Below, piece after piece: positions 16,522-24,423 of a stretch of 63,438 bases of DNA. The translations under genes were made by a program, and so were the position numbers. The notes below the pieces were generated by a model. That model did no database searches and was not told the DNA's origin. It saw nothing but the letters and a program-made list of their open reading frames with translations. Every line of letters starts with the position of its first letter. Position 1 is the first letter of the stretch. Origin of the DNA: an uncultured Bacteroidales bacterium (GTDB taxonomy: Bacteria; Bacteroidota; Bacteroidia; Bacteroidales; UBA932). Location: NCBI GenBank assembly GCA_905235445.1, contig CAJOLJ010000005.1, positions 1 to 63,438 of the forward strand. The letters are read 5' to 3'.

Positions 16522-18579
16522 ATGCTTCGTGAAAAACCTCATCTCCTGCTTGCAGCTGGCTTCTTTCTTTTCGTAAGCTCCCTTCCGGGCATCTGCCAGA
16601 ATGCAGACAGCCTTGCTGCCGCATACTCCCGGGTGGACAGCCTGCACTCATCCGTGGTTTTGTCCCGAAGGGATGCCAATTACCTTTCCAAGGGGAAGGA
16701 CATGAGGGTCGAAGTCATATCGAGTGCCGGACTCCAGAAGATGGCATGCTGCAACCTGGCGGAAAGTTTCGAGAACTCCGCTTCCGTCACGGTGGGCTAT
16801 TCCGATGCCGTAACCGGGGCAAGACAGATCCGCCTGCTGGGCCTGAGCGGAGTCTATACCCAGATGCTGGACGAGAACCGTCCTTTCATGAGGGGCCTTG
16901 CCGCCCCGTGGGGCCTGGGGTTCGTCCCCGGGCAGTGGCTCGAGAGCATCCAGATAGCGAAAGGTTCCCCATCGGTTGTCAATGGAGGCGAGTCCATGAC
17001 GGGGCAGATCAACATCGAGCACAGGAAGCCTACGGACGAGATTCCCCTGTTCCTGGCCCTTAACGGAATGTCGGATTCCCGCATGATCCTGGACTTTGTG
17101 TCATCCTTCCCGCTCGGGGAGCGGTTCTACACTGCCTTGATGGGCCACGTGGAGGGAAACTTCATGACACATGACATGAACGGGGACGGTTTCATGGATG
17201 ACCCCAAGTCACTTCAATTCAACGTCTCCGATCGGTGGCTATACTATACTCCCTCCCTCCAGGTCCGTTTCGGGATCCGTGCCCTCCAGGACCATAGGCA
17301 GGGGGGACAGAGTGGCTATGACAAGGTAGCGTACACTTTCGGGAGCACCGCTCCCTGGGGAAGCGATGTAACCAACCGCTCCCTTGGGGCATATCTTAAG
17401 GTAGGTGTTCCTCTTCGTGATGACCAGTCCTCCAGTGTTGCCGCCATCGTCGACTATACCTACAACGCCGTGGATGCCTTTTTCGGGGCCTCCTGCCTTC
17501 TTGGAAAGCAGCACTCCGCTTTCCTCAATCTCCTGTACCGCAACCAGGTGAACGAGTCCCATGACTTCACGGTGGGCCTCAGCGCCACTGCCGACAGGTA
17601 TGACAAGAACATTTTACGGGCAGTGGCCTCCCAGGATGTCATGCTCCCACTCGCTCCTTCATTCTTTGTCGGAGGAGCCTATGGGGAATACACCTTCCAC
17701 TCTGGGGATGTTTTCACGGCAATCCTCGGAGCCAGGCTCGACTACTATGGGAATGAGGGAGTGAGGGCGGTCCCCAGGGCTACGCTTAAGTGGCAGCCCG
17801 CCTCCTGGCTGGTCCTTCGTGCGAACGGCGGAAGGGGGCTTCGCTACAGCGATCCCCTTATAGATAATATAGGTGTATTCTCCACCGGGAAGAAGTGGAG
17901 CGGGGACTACGACGCCTCCCCCCTGGAAAAGTCCTGGACCTACGGGGGCAATGCCACCTTCTATCTTCCCTTCGGGCAGAATGAGGAAACATCCTATGTC
18001 AGTTTCGACTTCTTCCGTTGCGCTTTCTCAAGCCAGATGGTCCCCGACTATGAAATGAAAGCGGGGGAGATTGCATTCTACGTGACCCCTGACTCCTATA
18101 CGAACAACTATCAGATGGATTTCTCGGTGGAACCCATCGAGAGGTTCACCCTGGGGCTTACCGCCAGGTTCACCGATGCAAAGGTCCTTTTGAAAAGCAA
18201 GGGCCTTGTCGAGAAACCCCTCCTGCCTCGCTTCAAGGGAGTCCTCAATCTTCAGTACAGGACCAACCTGAGCCGCTGGATATTCGATTTCACGGCGGCG
18301 CTTAACGGTTCGGCAAGACTGTATGACTTCATGGAAGGGGACCGCTCCCCTCTCTACCCGCTGCTGTATGCCCAGGTGACGCGAAGGTTCAAGGGCTGGG
18401 ATATCTACATCGGAGGGGAGAACCTGACGAACTTCACGCAGAAAAGTGTCATCCAGGGACCCAGGAGGGCCGACGGAAGTTTTGACCCCTCTTCCGCCCT
18501 CTTTGACGCCAGTGCGGTGTGGGGTCCCCTCATGGGAATCCGACTTGATGCAGGAATACGTATAACGATATGGAAATAA
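16522..18579 (+). CDS. TonB-dependent outer-membrane receptor
   Basis: A 685-residue receptor with signal peptide (FFLFVSSLPGICQ) and plug domain (VEVISSAGLQKMACCNLAES, then ASVTVGYSDAVTGARQIRLL) containing the conserved ARQIRLLGL and GSPSVVNGGESMTGQINIE segments. The remainder is a 22-strand-type barrel ending GIRLDAGIRITIW. It has no N-terminal carboxypeptidase-like domain, so it is not a SusC-type receptor. The gene is followed after 15 bases by a secreted HMA protein, which points to a metal (copper, zinc or similar) or metal chelate as substrate. The metal identity is inferred. Confidence 0.85.
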   Translation: MLREKPHLLLAAGFFLFVSSLPGICQNADSLAAAYSRVDSLHSSVVLSRRDANYLSKGKDMRVEVISSAGLQKMACCNLAESFENSASVTVGYSDAVTGARQIRLLGLSGVYTQMLDENRPFMRGLAAPWGLGFVPGQWLESIQIAKGSPSVVNGGESMTGQINIEHRKPTDEIPLFLALNGMSDSRMILDFVSSFPLGERFYTALMGHVEGNFMTHDMNGDGFMDDPKSLQFNVSDRWLYYTPSLQVRFGIRALQDHRQGGQSGYDKVAYTFGSTAPWGSDVTNRSLGAYLKVGVPLRDDQSSSVAAIVDYTYNAVDAFFGASCLLGKQHSAFLNLLYRNQVNESHDFTVGLSATADRYDKNILRAVASQDVMLPLAPSFFVGGAYGEYTFHSGDVFTAILGARLDYYGNEGVRAVPRATLKWQPASWLVLRANGGRGLRYSDPLIDNIGVFSTGKKWSGDYDASPLEKSWTYGGNATFYLPFGQNEETSYVSFDFFRCAFSSQMVPDYEMKAGEIAFYVTPDSYTNNYQMDFSVEPIERFTLGLTARFTDAKVLLKSKGLVEKPLLPRFKGVLNLQYRTNLSRWIFDFTAALNGSARLYDFMEGDRSPLYPLLYAQVTRRFKGWDIYIGGENLTNFTQKSVIQGPRRADGSFDPSSALFDASAVWGPLMGIRLDAGIRITIWK

Positions 18580-18594
18580 AATAAATACAATAAA

Positions 18595-18954
18595 ATGAAA
18601 AGGATACTGCTACACCTATCATTGGTCCTGTCATTTCTGCTGATGGCAGGGATGACATCTTCCTATGCCTACGCTTCCTCCCAGAAGCCAAGGAAAGAGA
18701 AAGCCTCGGAGACTCTCACCACGGTCACTTTCACCACCAACATGCATTGCCGGAACTGCCAGAAGAAACTCACCGAGAATCTTTCCTTTATGAAAGGGGT
18801 GAAGGACCTGGAAGTCTCCCTCGAGAAGCAGGAAATCACCCTGAAGTATGATTCCAGGAAAACCGGCGAGGACGCTTTCGTAAAGGAAATCAACCGCCTC
18901 GGCTACAAGGCAGAGAAGAAGGCGGACTCTGCAGTGCCCCAGAAGGTAAAGTAA
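18595..18954 (+). CDS. Secreted heavy-metal-associated (HMA) domain protein
   Basis: A 119-residue protein with a signal peptide (LVLSFLLMAGMTSSYAYA) and an HMA domain of ferredoxin-like fold. The metal-binding motif is MHCRNC (Cys 52 and Cys 55) within TVTFTTNMHCRNCQKKLTEN, and the rest follows the usual pattern (GVKDLEVSLEKQEITLKYD). HMA domains bind soft metals such as Cu(I) through the two Cys. Being exported, it would act in the periplasm or on the surface as a metal chaperone. It is co-transcribed with the TonB receptor 15 bases upstream and ends before a strong terminator. Confidence 0.85.
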   Translation: MKRILLHLSLVLSFLLMAGMTSSYAYASSQKPRKEKASETLTTVTFTTNMHCRNCQKKLTENLSFMKGVKDLEVSLEKQEITLKYDSRKTGEDAFVKEINRLGYKAEKKADSAVPQKVK

Positions 18955-18982
18955 CTCCGCTTCGACTCCACAAGTACGGATG

Positions 18983-19008
18983 CGCCTTCCCCTCACCGGG
19001 GGAAGGCG
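18983..19008. terminator. Convergent terminator after HMA gene
   Basis: CGCCTTCCCC (18983-18992) pairs perfectly with GGGGAAGGCG (18999-19008). It sits between the HMA gene and the convergent gene at 19030-19890. Confidence 0.7.
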
Positions 19009-19029
19009 TTGTCACTGAAGGGGGGAGAT

Positions 19030-19890
19030 TCAACCGTTTCTTGGAAGAAGGAACCCCGGATGATGTCCCATGAAATCCTCGAAGTGGGACAGAGGAGCGT
19101 AGTATTCCTTGTACGACACCCTGTGGCTTGGGTGGTATTCCCAGATTACGATGACGTGATGACCCTGCGAGAAGAAAATGAAACTGTAGGAACCGTATTC
19201 TTTGGCGGGACCGGCGTACTTGTAGAGCCTAAGGTCGGTGTAACGCTCCAGCATCAGGGCCATGATGGGGTTCATGCGGGGCTCCTCCCTCAGATTATCC
19301 AGACTCCCGAACTCACTTCCGTCACATACGACAAAGACATTGGCGTCATACAGGTCCATCTGTTCATTGATCAGGTCCCGGTCCCTCTGTATATGGGAGA
19401 ACAGGTCCCCCTTGTCGAGGCTGCTTCCTCCCGCTATCTTCTTCGTGTTCATGCGAACTACGGGAATCTCCTGCTGGAAAGCTTCCAGAAGCATGTCCCT
19501 GTCCTGGACTTCATCCAGGGAAGGGCATCTTCCGACCACGGGGTCATAATGATAAAGGCCGTACAGGAGCATAGTGTACCTCATGTAGAACTGCCAGTAC
19601 ATTTTGTCTGAACCGTTGTCCAGGCCGCTTTCCTCCCTGAAATCCACTCCTTCATCTTCCCCTTGCAGATTGTGGTCCTTGGTGAGGAAGAGACATCGTA
19701 TGGGAGAAGAGTCCCACTTTCTCTCGGCGAGGCCCGCCGTAGGCGCTATCCTCCAGCATGGGTCCTTCACCGCCTTCCCGAGATAGTGGAGTCCATCATA
19801 GCAAAACAGCTCTTTGTCCAGGCCAAGACCCTCCAGCCTCTTTTCCCATTTCCGGAAGAGGAGTTCTTCTTTTTGCCTGAGACTGTCCAT
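19030..19890 (-). CDS. Uncharacterised protein, possible uracil-DNA-glycosylase-like fold
   Basis: A 286-residue cytoplasmic protein. It contains RCLFLTKDHNLQGEDEG followed by VDFREESGLDN, then PVVRMNTKKIAGGSSLDKGD and later DANVFVVCDGSE. These spaced motifs (hydrophobic strand ending in KDxN, then a DxRE segment, then an N-K-K-I-x-G-G strand and a late VVCxG strand) recall a group of hypothetical proteins that look like distant uracil-DNA glycosylases. I cannot verify this and give no enzymatic function. It is the last gene after the Lol-type permease on the minus strand, 63 bases downstream of it. Confidence 0.65.
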   Translation of the reverse strand: MDSLRQKEELLFRKWEKRLEGLGLDKELFCYDGLHYLGKAVKDPCWRIAPTAGLAERKWDSSPIRCLFLTKDHNLQGEDEGVDFREESGLDNGSDKMYWQFYMRYTMLLYGLYHYDPVVGRCPSLDEVQDRDMLLEAFQQEIPVVRMNTKKIAGGSSLDKGDLFSHIQRDRDLINEQMDLYDANVFVVCDGSEFGSLDNLREEPRMNPIMALMLERYTDLRLYKYAGPAKEYGSYSFIFFSQGHHVIVIWEYHPSHRVSYKEYYAPLSHFEDFMGHHPGFLLPRNG

Positions 19891-19953
19891 GACTTGCGGT
19901 GAGGTGAGAGTTACCGGAAAGATGCCCCATCTTCAGGGCATCCGTCAACCTGC

Positions 19954-21186
19954 TTATTTGCAGTCCAATCTTTCCTTTTTGAGCCTTGCTACGGGAAGAA
20001 GGGCTATAAGGTATCCCACAGCGGCCACGCTCACCACGGTCAGAAGGACATCCTTCCACTGAAGGACTACCGGGTATGCCGTAGTCAGGAAAGAGCCCGA
20101 GGGCATCTGTATTATCCCGAAATAGCTCTGGGCCTCTGTCACGAGAATGCCCACCAGCGCACCTATCCCAAGTCCCAGCAGTGAAATGAGCCATCCTTCC
20201 AGGACGAAAACTTCCTTGATGGAGGAGTCTTTCATGCCAAGGCTCCGGAGGGTGTCGATGTCCTCCTCTTTCTCTATTATGAGCATGGACAGGGAACCGA
20301 AGATGTTGAAGGCAATGATGATGATTACGAATATCAGTATCAGGTACACTACTGCCTTCTCATATTTCATCATGCGGTACAGGGTCTCATTCTGGCCGTA
20401 GCGGTCAAGCACACGGAAGGAAGGCCCCAGTTTTGTGCGAAGGGTCCTGATTGTCCTGGCAAGATCCCTTGCCCCGGTTCCCTCTTTCATGCGGATTTCC
20501 ACGCCGGATACCTCGTCCCCGCTGTAGCCCAGCAGCTTGCGGAGGGTCTCAATGGGAACGAGCAGCAGCTCGTCATCGATTTCGGAGCTGACCGAGAATA
20601 CCCCGGAGGGGTATACCTTGGTGGAAAGGAGCGATGCGGCAGGGTTGCTCGCCGAGAAAGGGGCGTCCCGCCTGGGGTAATAGACATCTATCCCTCCCAG
20701 GAGATGGGGGTTTATGTCCATCTTGTATGCCAGGCCGCTTCCCGCCACGGCAAGGGGGATGTCCCCCTTGTGGAAAGAGAATTCCCCGTCAACGATTTTG
20801 TCCCTCAGCGGGGATTCCTCCTCGTAGACGAAGTCAACTCCACGGGCAAGGGCTATGCCGCTTTTGTCAGCGTACTGGATGTAGACGTTCTCCTCCAGGA
20901 CAGTTGACATGTTGAGGATTGACTCCTCTTTGTAGGCCCAGTCGAAGCCCTCTCCCTCGGGGATGAAGACTTTCCCGGCTGCGGGAACGACCAGGATGTC
21001 CGGCTCCACATTGCCCATGCTGTCCCGCACAATGGAGTCGAACCCGTTGTACACACTCAGTATTACGATGAGGGCCGCAGTCCCTATGGCCATCCCGGCT
21101 GCGCTTATTCCCGAGATGAGATTTATCACCCCGTGGGATTTTTTGGAGAACAGATATCTCCAGGCTATGAAAATGGGAAGGCGCAT
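19954..21186 (-). CDS. LolC/LolE-type ABC transporter permease
   Basis: A 410-residue permease starting MRLPIFIAWRYLFSKKSHGV, then ISGISAAGMAIGTAALIVIL in TM1. A large periplasmic domain (about residues 50-260) is followed by three TM segments of the FtsX type near the C-terminus. The pattern AWRYLFSKKS...INxISxIS is characteristic of lipoprotein-releasing permeases (LolC/LolE), which with the ATPase LolD extract lipoproteins from the inner membrane. LolD is not in this window. Adjacency to rbfA is common in Bacteroidetes. It would serve the many lipoproteins encoded here. Confidence 0.85.
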   Translation of the reverse strand: MRLPIFIAWRYLFSKKSHGVINLISGISAAGMAIGTAALIVILSVYNGFDSIVRDSMGNVEPDILVVPAAGKVFIPEGEGFDWAYKEESILNMSTVLEENVYIQYADKSGIALARGVDFVYEEESPLRDKIVDGEFSFHKGDIPLAVAGSGLAYKMDINPHLLGGIDVYYPRRDAPFSASNPAASLLSTKVYPSGVFSVSSEIDDELLLVPIETLRKLLGYSGDEVSGVEIRMKEGTGARDLARTIRTLRTKLGPSFRVLDRYGQNETLYRMMKYEKAVVYLILIFVIIIIAFNIFGSLSMLIIEKEEDIDTLRSLGMKDSSIKEVFVLEGWLISLLGLGIGALVGILVTEAQSYFGIIQMPSGSFLTTAYPVVLQWKDVLLTVVSVAAVGYLIALLPVARLKKERLDCK

Positions 21187-21244
21187 AGAGGGGATGGAAA
21201 GAAAGGAGGTGGCAGGAAAGGGCCCCTGCCACCTCTTTTGGGGG

Positions 21245-21592
21245 TTATTGTTTCAACAGGGCATCGATGTGCTCGGCGTAGTCAATGGAAGAGTCCAGGT
21301 AGAAAGTGAGCTCCGGGACTATCCGAAGCTGCTTCGCTACGATCCTTCCGAGTTCACCCCTGTAGGTCCTGACATTGGCCCTTAGGATGCCCATGACTTC
21401 CTCCGCCTTTGCGGAGGGGAAGATGCTGACGTATACCTTCGCCACGGAAAGGTCAGGGCTGATCCTGACTTCGCTCACCGAGACCATGGCTCCCGAGAAT
21501 GCCGCCATTCCCTTCGAGCGGATGATTTCGGCAAGGTCCTTCTGCAGCTCACGGGCAACTTTCAGCTGTCTGGTGGATGCTTGTCCTTCCAT
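21245..21592 (-). CDS. rbfA: 30S ribosome-binding factor A
   Basis: A 115-residue protein matching RbfA in length and pattern: RQLKVARELQKDLAEIIRS at the start, VSVSEVRISPDLSVAKVYVS in the KH-like core and PELTFYLDSSIDYAEHID near the end. It helps mature the 30S subunit and the 16S 5' end. It lies just downstream of tyrS (about 56 bases) and upstream of the Lol-type permease, all on the minus strand and probably one unit. Confidence 0.93.
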   Translation of the reverse strand: MEGQASTRQLKVARELQKDLAEIIRSKGMAAFSGAMVSVSEVRISPDLSVAKVYVSIFPSAKAEEVMGILRANVRTYRGELGRIVAKQLRIVPELTFYLDSSIDYAEHIDALLKQ

Positions 21593-21648
21593 GTTGGTGC
21601 TTGATTAAGGTAAAAATCTATTTAAAAGCGGGGCCCAGGGGGCCCTCG

Positions 21649-22938
21649 CTATTTCACGGTAACGAGGAAGTAGTTCTTCTTGCCTTTCTGGAAGAGGATG
21701 TACTTCCCGTCAATGATGTCCTTCTCGCTTACCTGGTAGTCGATGTCGGAAATGCGGTCCTTGTTGATGCTGACCCCACCTCCCTGGATACCCTTGCGGG
21801 CCTCTCCCTTGGAGGGGTAGAGGTTGGTCCTGGTAGCGAGGAACTCGATGATGGGGCAGGGGAGGGACGCCGCCTCGATGGTATTGGAGGGAACACCTGA
21901 GAAAACGTCGACGAAAGTCTGCTCGTCCAGCTCGCGAAGCTTCTCGGAGGTGGAGGGGGAGAACAGCAGAGCCGAAGCCTCGACTGCCTTCCTGTATGCC
22001 TCCTCCCCGTGTACCATGACGGTAACTTCCTTCGCAAGGAGTTTCTGGAGAGTGCGGCGACCGGGGTCCGAGAGGTGTTCCTCGATGGCTGCCTCGATAG
22101 TGGCCCTGTCCAGCATCGTGAAGATCTTCACGTACTTCTGGGCATCCTCGTCGGTTACATTGAGCCAGAACTGGTAGAACCTGTAGGGGGATGTCTTGGC
22201 GGGATCCAGCCAGACGTTCCCGCTCTCGGTCTTTCCGAACTTCTTGCCGTCGGCCTTGCGGATAAGGGGGCATGTGAGGGCGAAAGCCTCCCCGCCGTCT
22301 ATCCTTCTGATAAGCTCGGTTCCGGTGGTGATGTTGCCCCACTGGTCGGACCCGCCCATCTGGAGGGTGCAGCCCTTCTCGCGGTACAGATGGAGGAAGT
22401 CATAGCCCTGCAGGAGCTGGTAGCTGAACTCCGTGAAGCTCATTCCCTCGGAGGACTCACGTGAGAGTCTCATCTTCACTGAATCCTTCGCCATCATGTA
22501 GTTCACGGTGATGTGCTTCCCGATGTCACGGATGAAATTCAGGAAAGAGTAGTCCTTCATCCAGTCGTAGTTGTTCACGAGCTCTGCGCAGTTGCTCCTC
22601 TCGGGGTTGAAATCCAGGAACTTCCCAAGCTGGGCCCTGATGCCCTCGATGTTGTGGCGAAGGGTAGCCTCGTCCAGGAGGTTTCTCTCCTGGGACTTCA
22701 TGGAAGGGTCGCCGATCATTCCCGTGGCGCCTCCGATGAGGGCTATGGGCTTGTGGCCGCAGTTCTGGAAATGCTTCAGTATCATTACGCTCACAAGGTG
22801 TCCGATGTGAAGTGAATCGGCCGTGGGGTCAATCCCGACATAGGCCGCAGTGGGACCCTGCAGCAGCTTTTCCTCCGTTCCTGGCATGATGTCCTGGACC
22901 ATGCCTCTCCAACGGAGCTCCTCTACGAAATTAGTCAT
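21649..22938 (-). CDS. tyrS: Tyrosyl-tRNA synthetase
   Basis: The 429-residue class I synthetase charges tRNA-Tyr. It shows the HIGH signature (DSLHIGHLV, about residue 45), the tyrosine-binding [19 protein letters not shown] and the KMSKS equivalent KFGKT. An S4-like RNA-binding domain forms the C-terminus ([14 protein letters not shown]). I place the start at the ATG 22936-22938; a TTG one codon earlier is possible. A candidate promoter box lies at 23002-23009, arranged back to back with the tpiA promoter. Confidence 0.95.
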   Translation of the reverse strand: MTNFVEELRWRGMVQDIMPGTEEKLLQGPTAAYVGIDPTADSLHIGHLVSVMILKHFQNCGHKPIALIGGATGMIGDPSMKSQERNLLDEATLRHNIEGIRAQLGKFLDFNPERSNCAELVNNYDWMKDYSFLNFIRDIGKHITVNYMMAKDSVKMRLSRESSEGMSFTEFSYQLLQGYDFLHLYREKGCTLQMGGSDQWGNITTGTELIRRIDGGEAFALTCPLIRKADGKKFGKTESGNVWLDPAKTSPYRFYQFWLNVTDEDAQKYVKIFTMLDRATIEAAIEEHLSDPGRRTLQKLLAKEVTVMVHGEEAYRKAVEASALLFSPSTSEKLRELDEQTFVDVFSGVPSNTIEAASLPCPIIEFLATRTNLYPSKGEARKGIQGGGVSINKDRISDIDYQVSEKDIIDGKYILFQKGKKNYFLVTVK

Positions 22939-23001
22939 CAACTTTTTCTATATTATTATGGATAGTCCTTTATGTTTCGTGTCCCGTTTTCCGGGGGAGT
23001 G

Positions 23002-23009
23002 CAAAGTTA
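23002..23009 (-). promoter_or_regulatory. Candidate -7 box of tyrS
   Basis: TAACTTTG on the minus strand, 64 bases before the ATG. A TTTG lies only 15 bases further upstream, shorter than usual. Its upstream half overlaps the tpiA promoter. Confidence 0.45.
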
Positions 23010-23019
23010 GGCAAAATTG

Positions 23020-23050
23020 TTGGTCAAATCCACCGAAATCAGTAAATTTG
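23020..23050 (+). promoter_or_regulatory. tpiA promoter
   Basis: TTGG (23020-23023), exactly 19 bases, then TAAATTTG (23043-23050): a full match to the Bacteroidetes consensus. The start of transcription is expected near 23057, 70 bases before the ATG. Confidence 0.7.
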
Positions 23051-23126
23051 CCCCGATGTGACACTCCCTGTGAGAAAAGATGGTCACTTCATCCCTGAAA
23101 AACGTGAACAATAAATAGTACGAAAC

Positions 23127-23882
23127 ATGAGAAAATTAATTGTCGCCGGAAACTGGAAGATGAACACCACGGTTCCCGAGGGCGTAGAGCTCGCTAAGGC
23201 TGTCGTCGAGAAGTCAGCTGAGCTTCCCGCCAATGTATCCCTTATCATAGCTCCTCCCTTCACCCATCTTTGCCCCGTAGCCGAGGTCCTGAAGGGTTCC
23301 AAGGTCGCCCTCAGCGCCCAGAACTGCGCTGACCAGACCAAGGGTGCCTACACCGGGGAAGTAGCCGTTGACATGCTCAAATCCGTTTGCTGCGAGTACA
23401 CGATCCTCGGACACTCCGAGAGGCGTCAGTATTACGGTGAGACCGACGCGAAACTTGTCGAGAAGGTCAAGCTCGCCCTCGCCGCAGGTCTCAAAGTAAT
23501 CCTTTGCGTAGGTGAGAACATCGACCAGAGGAATAAAGGGGAACATTTCCAGGTAGTCAGGGAGCAGGTCGAGAACGTCCTCTTCAAGTTCACTGCCGAG
23601 GATATGGCAAATGTCGTTATAGCCTATGAGCCCGTATGGGCCATCGGTACCGGTGTTACCGCCACCTCCGAGCAGGCCGAGGAAATCCATTGCTTCATCC
23701 GCTCGATCATCAAGGAGAAATTCGGCTCCCAGGTAGCTGACGACATGACCATCCTCTATGGCGGAAGCTGCAAGCCCTCCAACGCCAAGGAACTCTTCGC
23801 CTGCCCCGACATCGACGGCGGACTCATCGGCGGAGCTGCCCTCAAGGCTGACGACTTCATCAAGATCGCTCTCTCCTTCTAG
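23127..23882 (+). CDS. tpiA: Triosephosphate isomerase
   Basis: The 251-residue TIM barrel interconverts DHAP and GAP in glycolysis. It shows the start MRKLIVAGNWKMN (catalytic Lys), the catalytic His in ILGHSERR, and the catalytic Glu in AYEPVWAIGTG. The phosphate loop GGSCKPSNA is present. It is a single-gene unit with a strong promoter and a strong terminator directly after the stop. Confidence 0.97.
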   Translation: MRKLIVAGNWKMNTTVPEGVELAKAVVEKSAELPANVSLIIAPPFTHLCPVAEVLKGSKVALSAQNCADQTKGAYTGEVAVDMLKSVCCEYTILGHSERRQYYGETDAKLVEKVKLALAAGLKVILCVGENIDQRNKGEHFQVVREQVENVLFKFTAEDMANVVIAYEPVWAIGTGVTATSEQAEEIHCFIRSIIKEKFGSQVADDMTILYGGSCKPSNAKELFACPDIDGGLIGGAALKADDFIKIALSF

Positions 23883-23903
23883 GGTTTTACGGCAAAAAGA
23901 CAA

Positions 23904-23937
23904 GGGGCCTTCATCCACTGCGGTGAAGGCCCTTTTC
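23904..23937 (+). terminator. tpiA terminator
   Basis: GGGCCTTCA (23905-23913) pairs with TGAAGGCCC (23924-23932), followed by TTTT: a standard intrinsic terminator 22 bases after the tpiA stop. Confidence 0.8.
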
Positions 23938-23970
23938 CAGTTTTGAGGGGGGGGTAAGGAAGGTGCGCTC

Positions 23971-24423
23971 TCAGAGGAACATCTGGACGCTCACTGCGAT
24001 TTTTCTGGTGGGGCACCATAGCCAGAACCTTCCCTCCTCAGTCACTTTCTCGACCCTGAATGTGAGGTCCTGACGGTTCGACAGGGATGTCCCGCTGGCC
24101 CAGCGCAGCGAGGCCTTGATTTCCTGCCCCTGCGAATAGGGCAGGGTGTTGCATGTCAGTTGGTAAAAACTTGACATGTCATCGTTGTGGACCCTGAAAA
24201 TCTTCCTGTCATGGTTGTAGGCGAGCTGGCAGGTGAGGGGGTCGTAGGTCATGATGACTTTCCCGTCCACGACAAGCTGCAGGTCCTCGCTCTCCAGGAA
24301 CTCTTCCCCGGGGCCCTCCTTGGTGCAGGAGCATCCGCCCCCGAAAACAAGCAGGGACAGTAGGAGGAGTGCCAGCGGAACCATCCTCCGCAGGACCGTT
24401 CTATGTGAATTCAGAGGTGTCAT
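23971..24423 (-). CDS. Small uncharacterised lipoprotein
   Basis: A 150-residue lipoprotein with lipobox VFGGGC (Cys 31) after a hydrophobic core. The mature part has ESEDLQLVVDGKVIMTYDPL and a C-terminal LTFRVEKVTEEGRFWLW, giving a small beta-rich domain with two internal Cys. I do not recognise the family. It overlaps the M6 protease stop by 4 bases (ATGA), so the two are translationally coupled. A chaperone, inhibitor or immunity-like partner of the protease is possible but unproven. Confidence 0.75.
   Translation of the reverse strand: MTPLNSHRTVLRRMVPLALLLLSLLVFGGGCSCTKEGPGEEFLESEDLQLVVDGKVIMTYDPLTCQLAYNHDRKIFRVHNDDMSSFYQLTCNTLPYSQGQEIKASLRWASGTSLSNRQDLTFRVEKVTEEGRFWLWCPTRKIAVSVQMFL

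Noticed and set aside
16415..16522. Cobalamin riboswitch upstream of the TonB receptor
   Set aside because: Only a CTGC-GGC-GCC-GCAG hairpin is present (about 16463-16481); the conserved B12-box and core are not.
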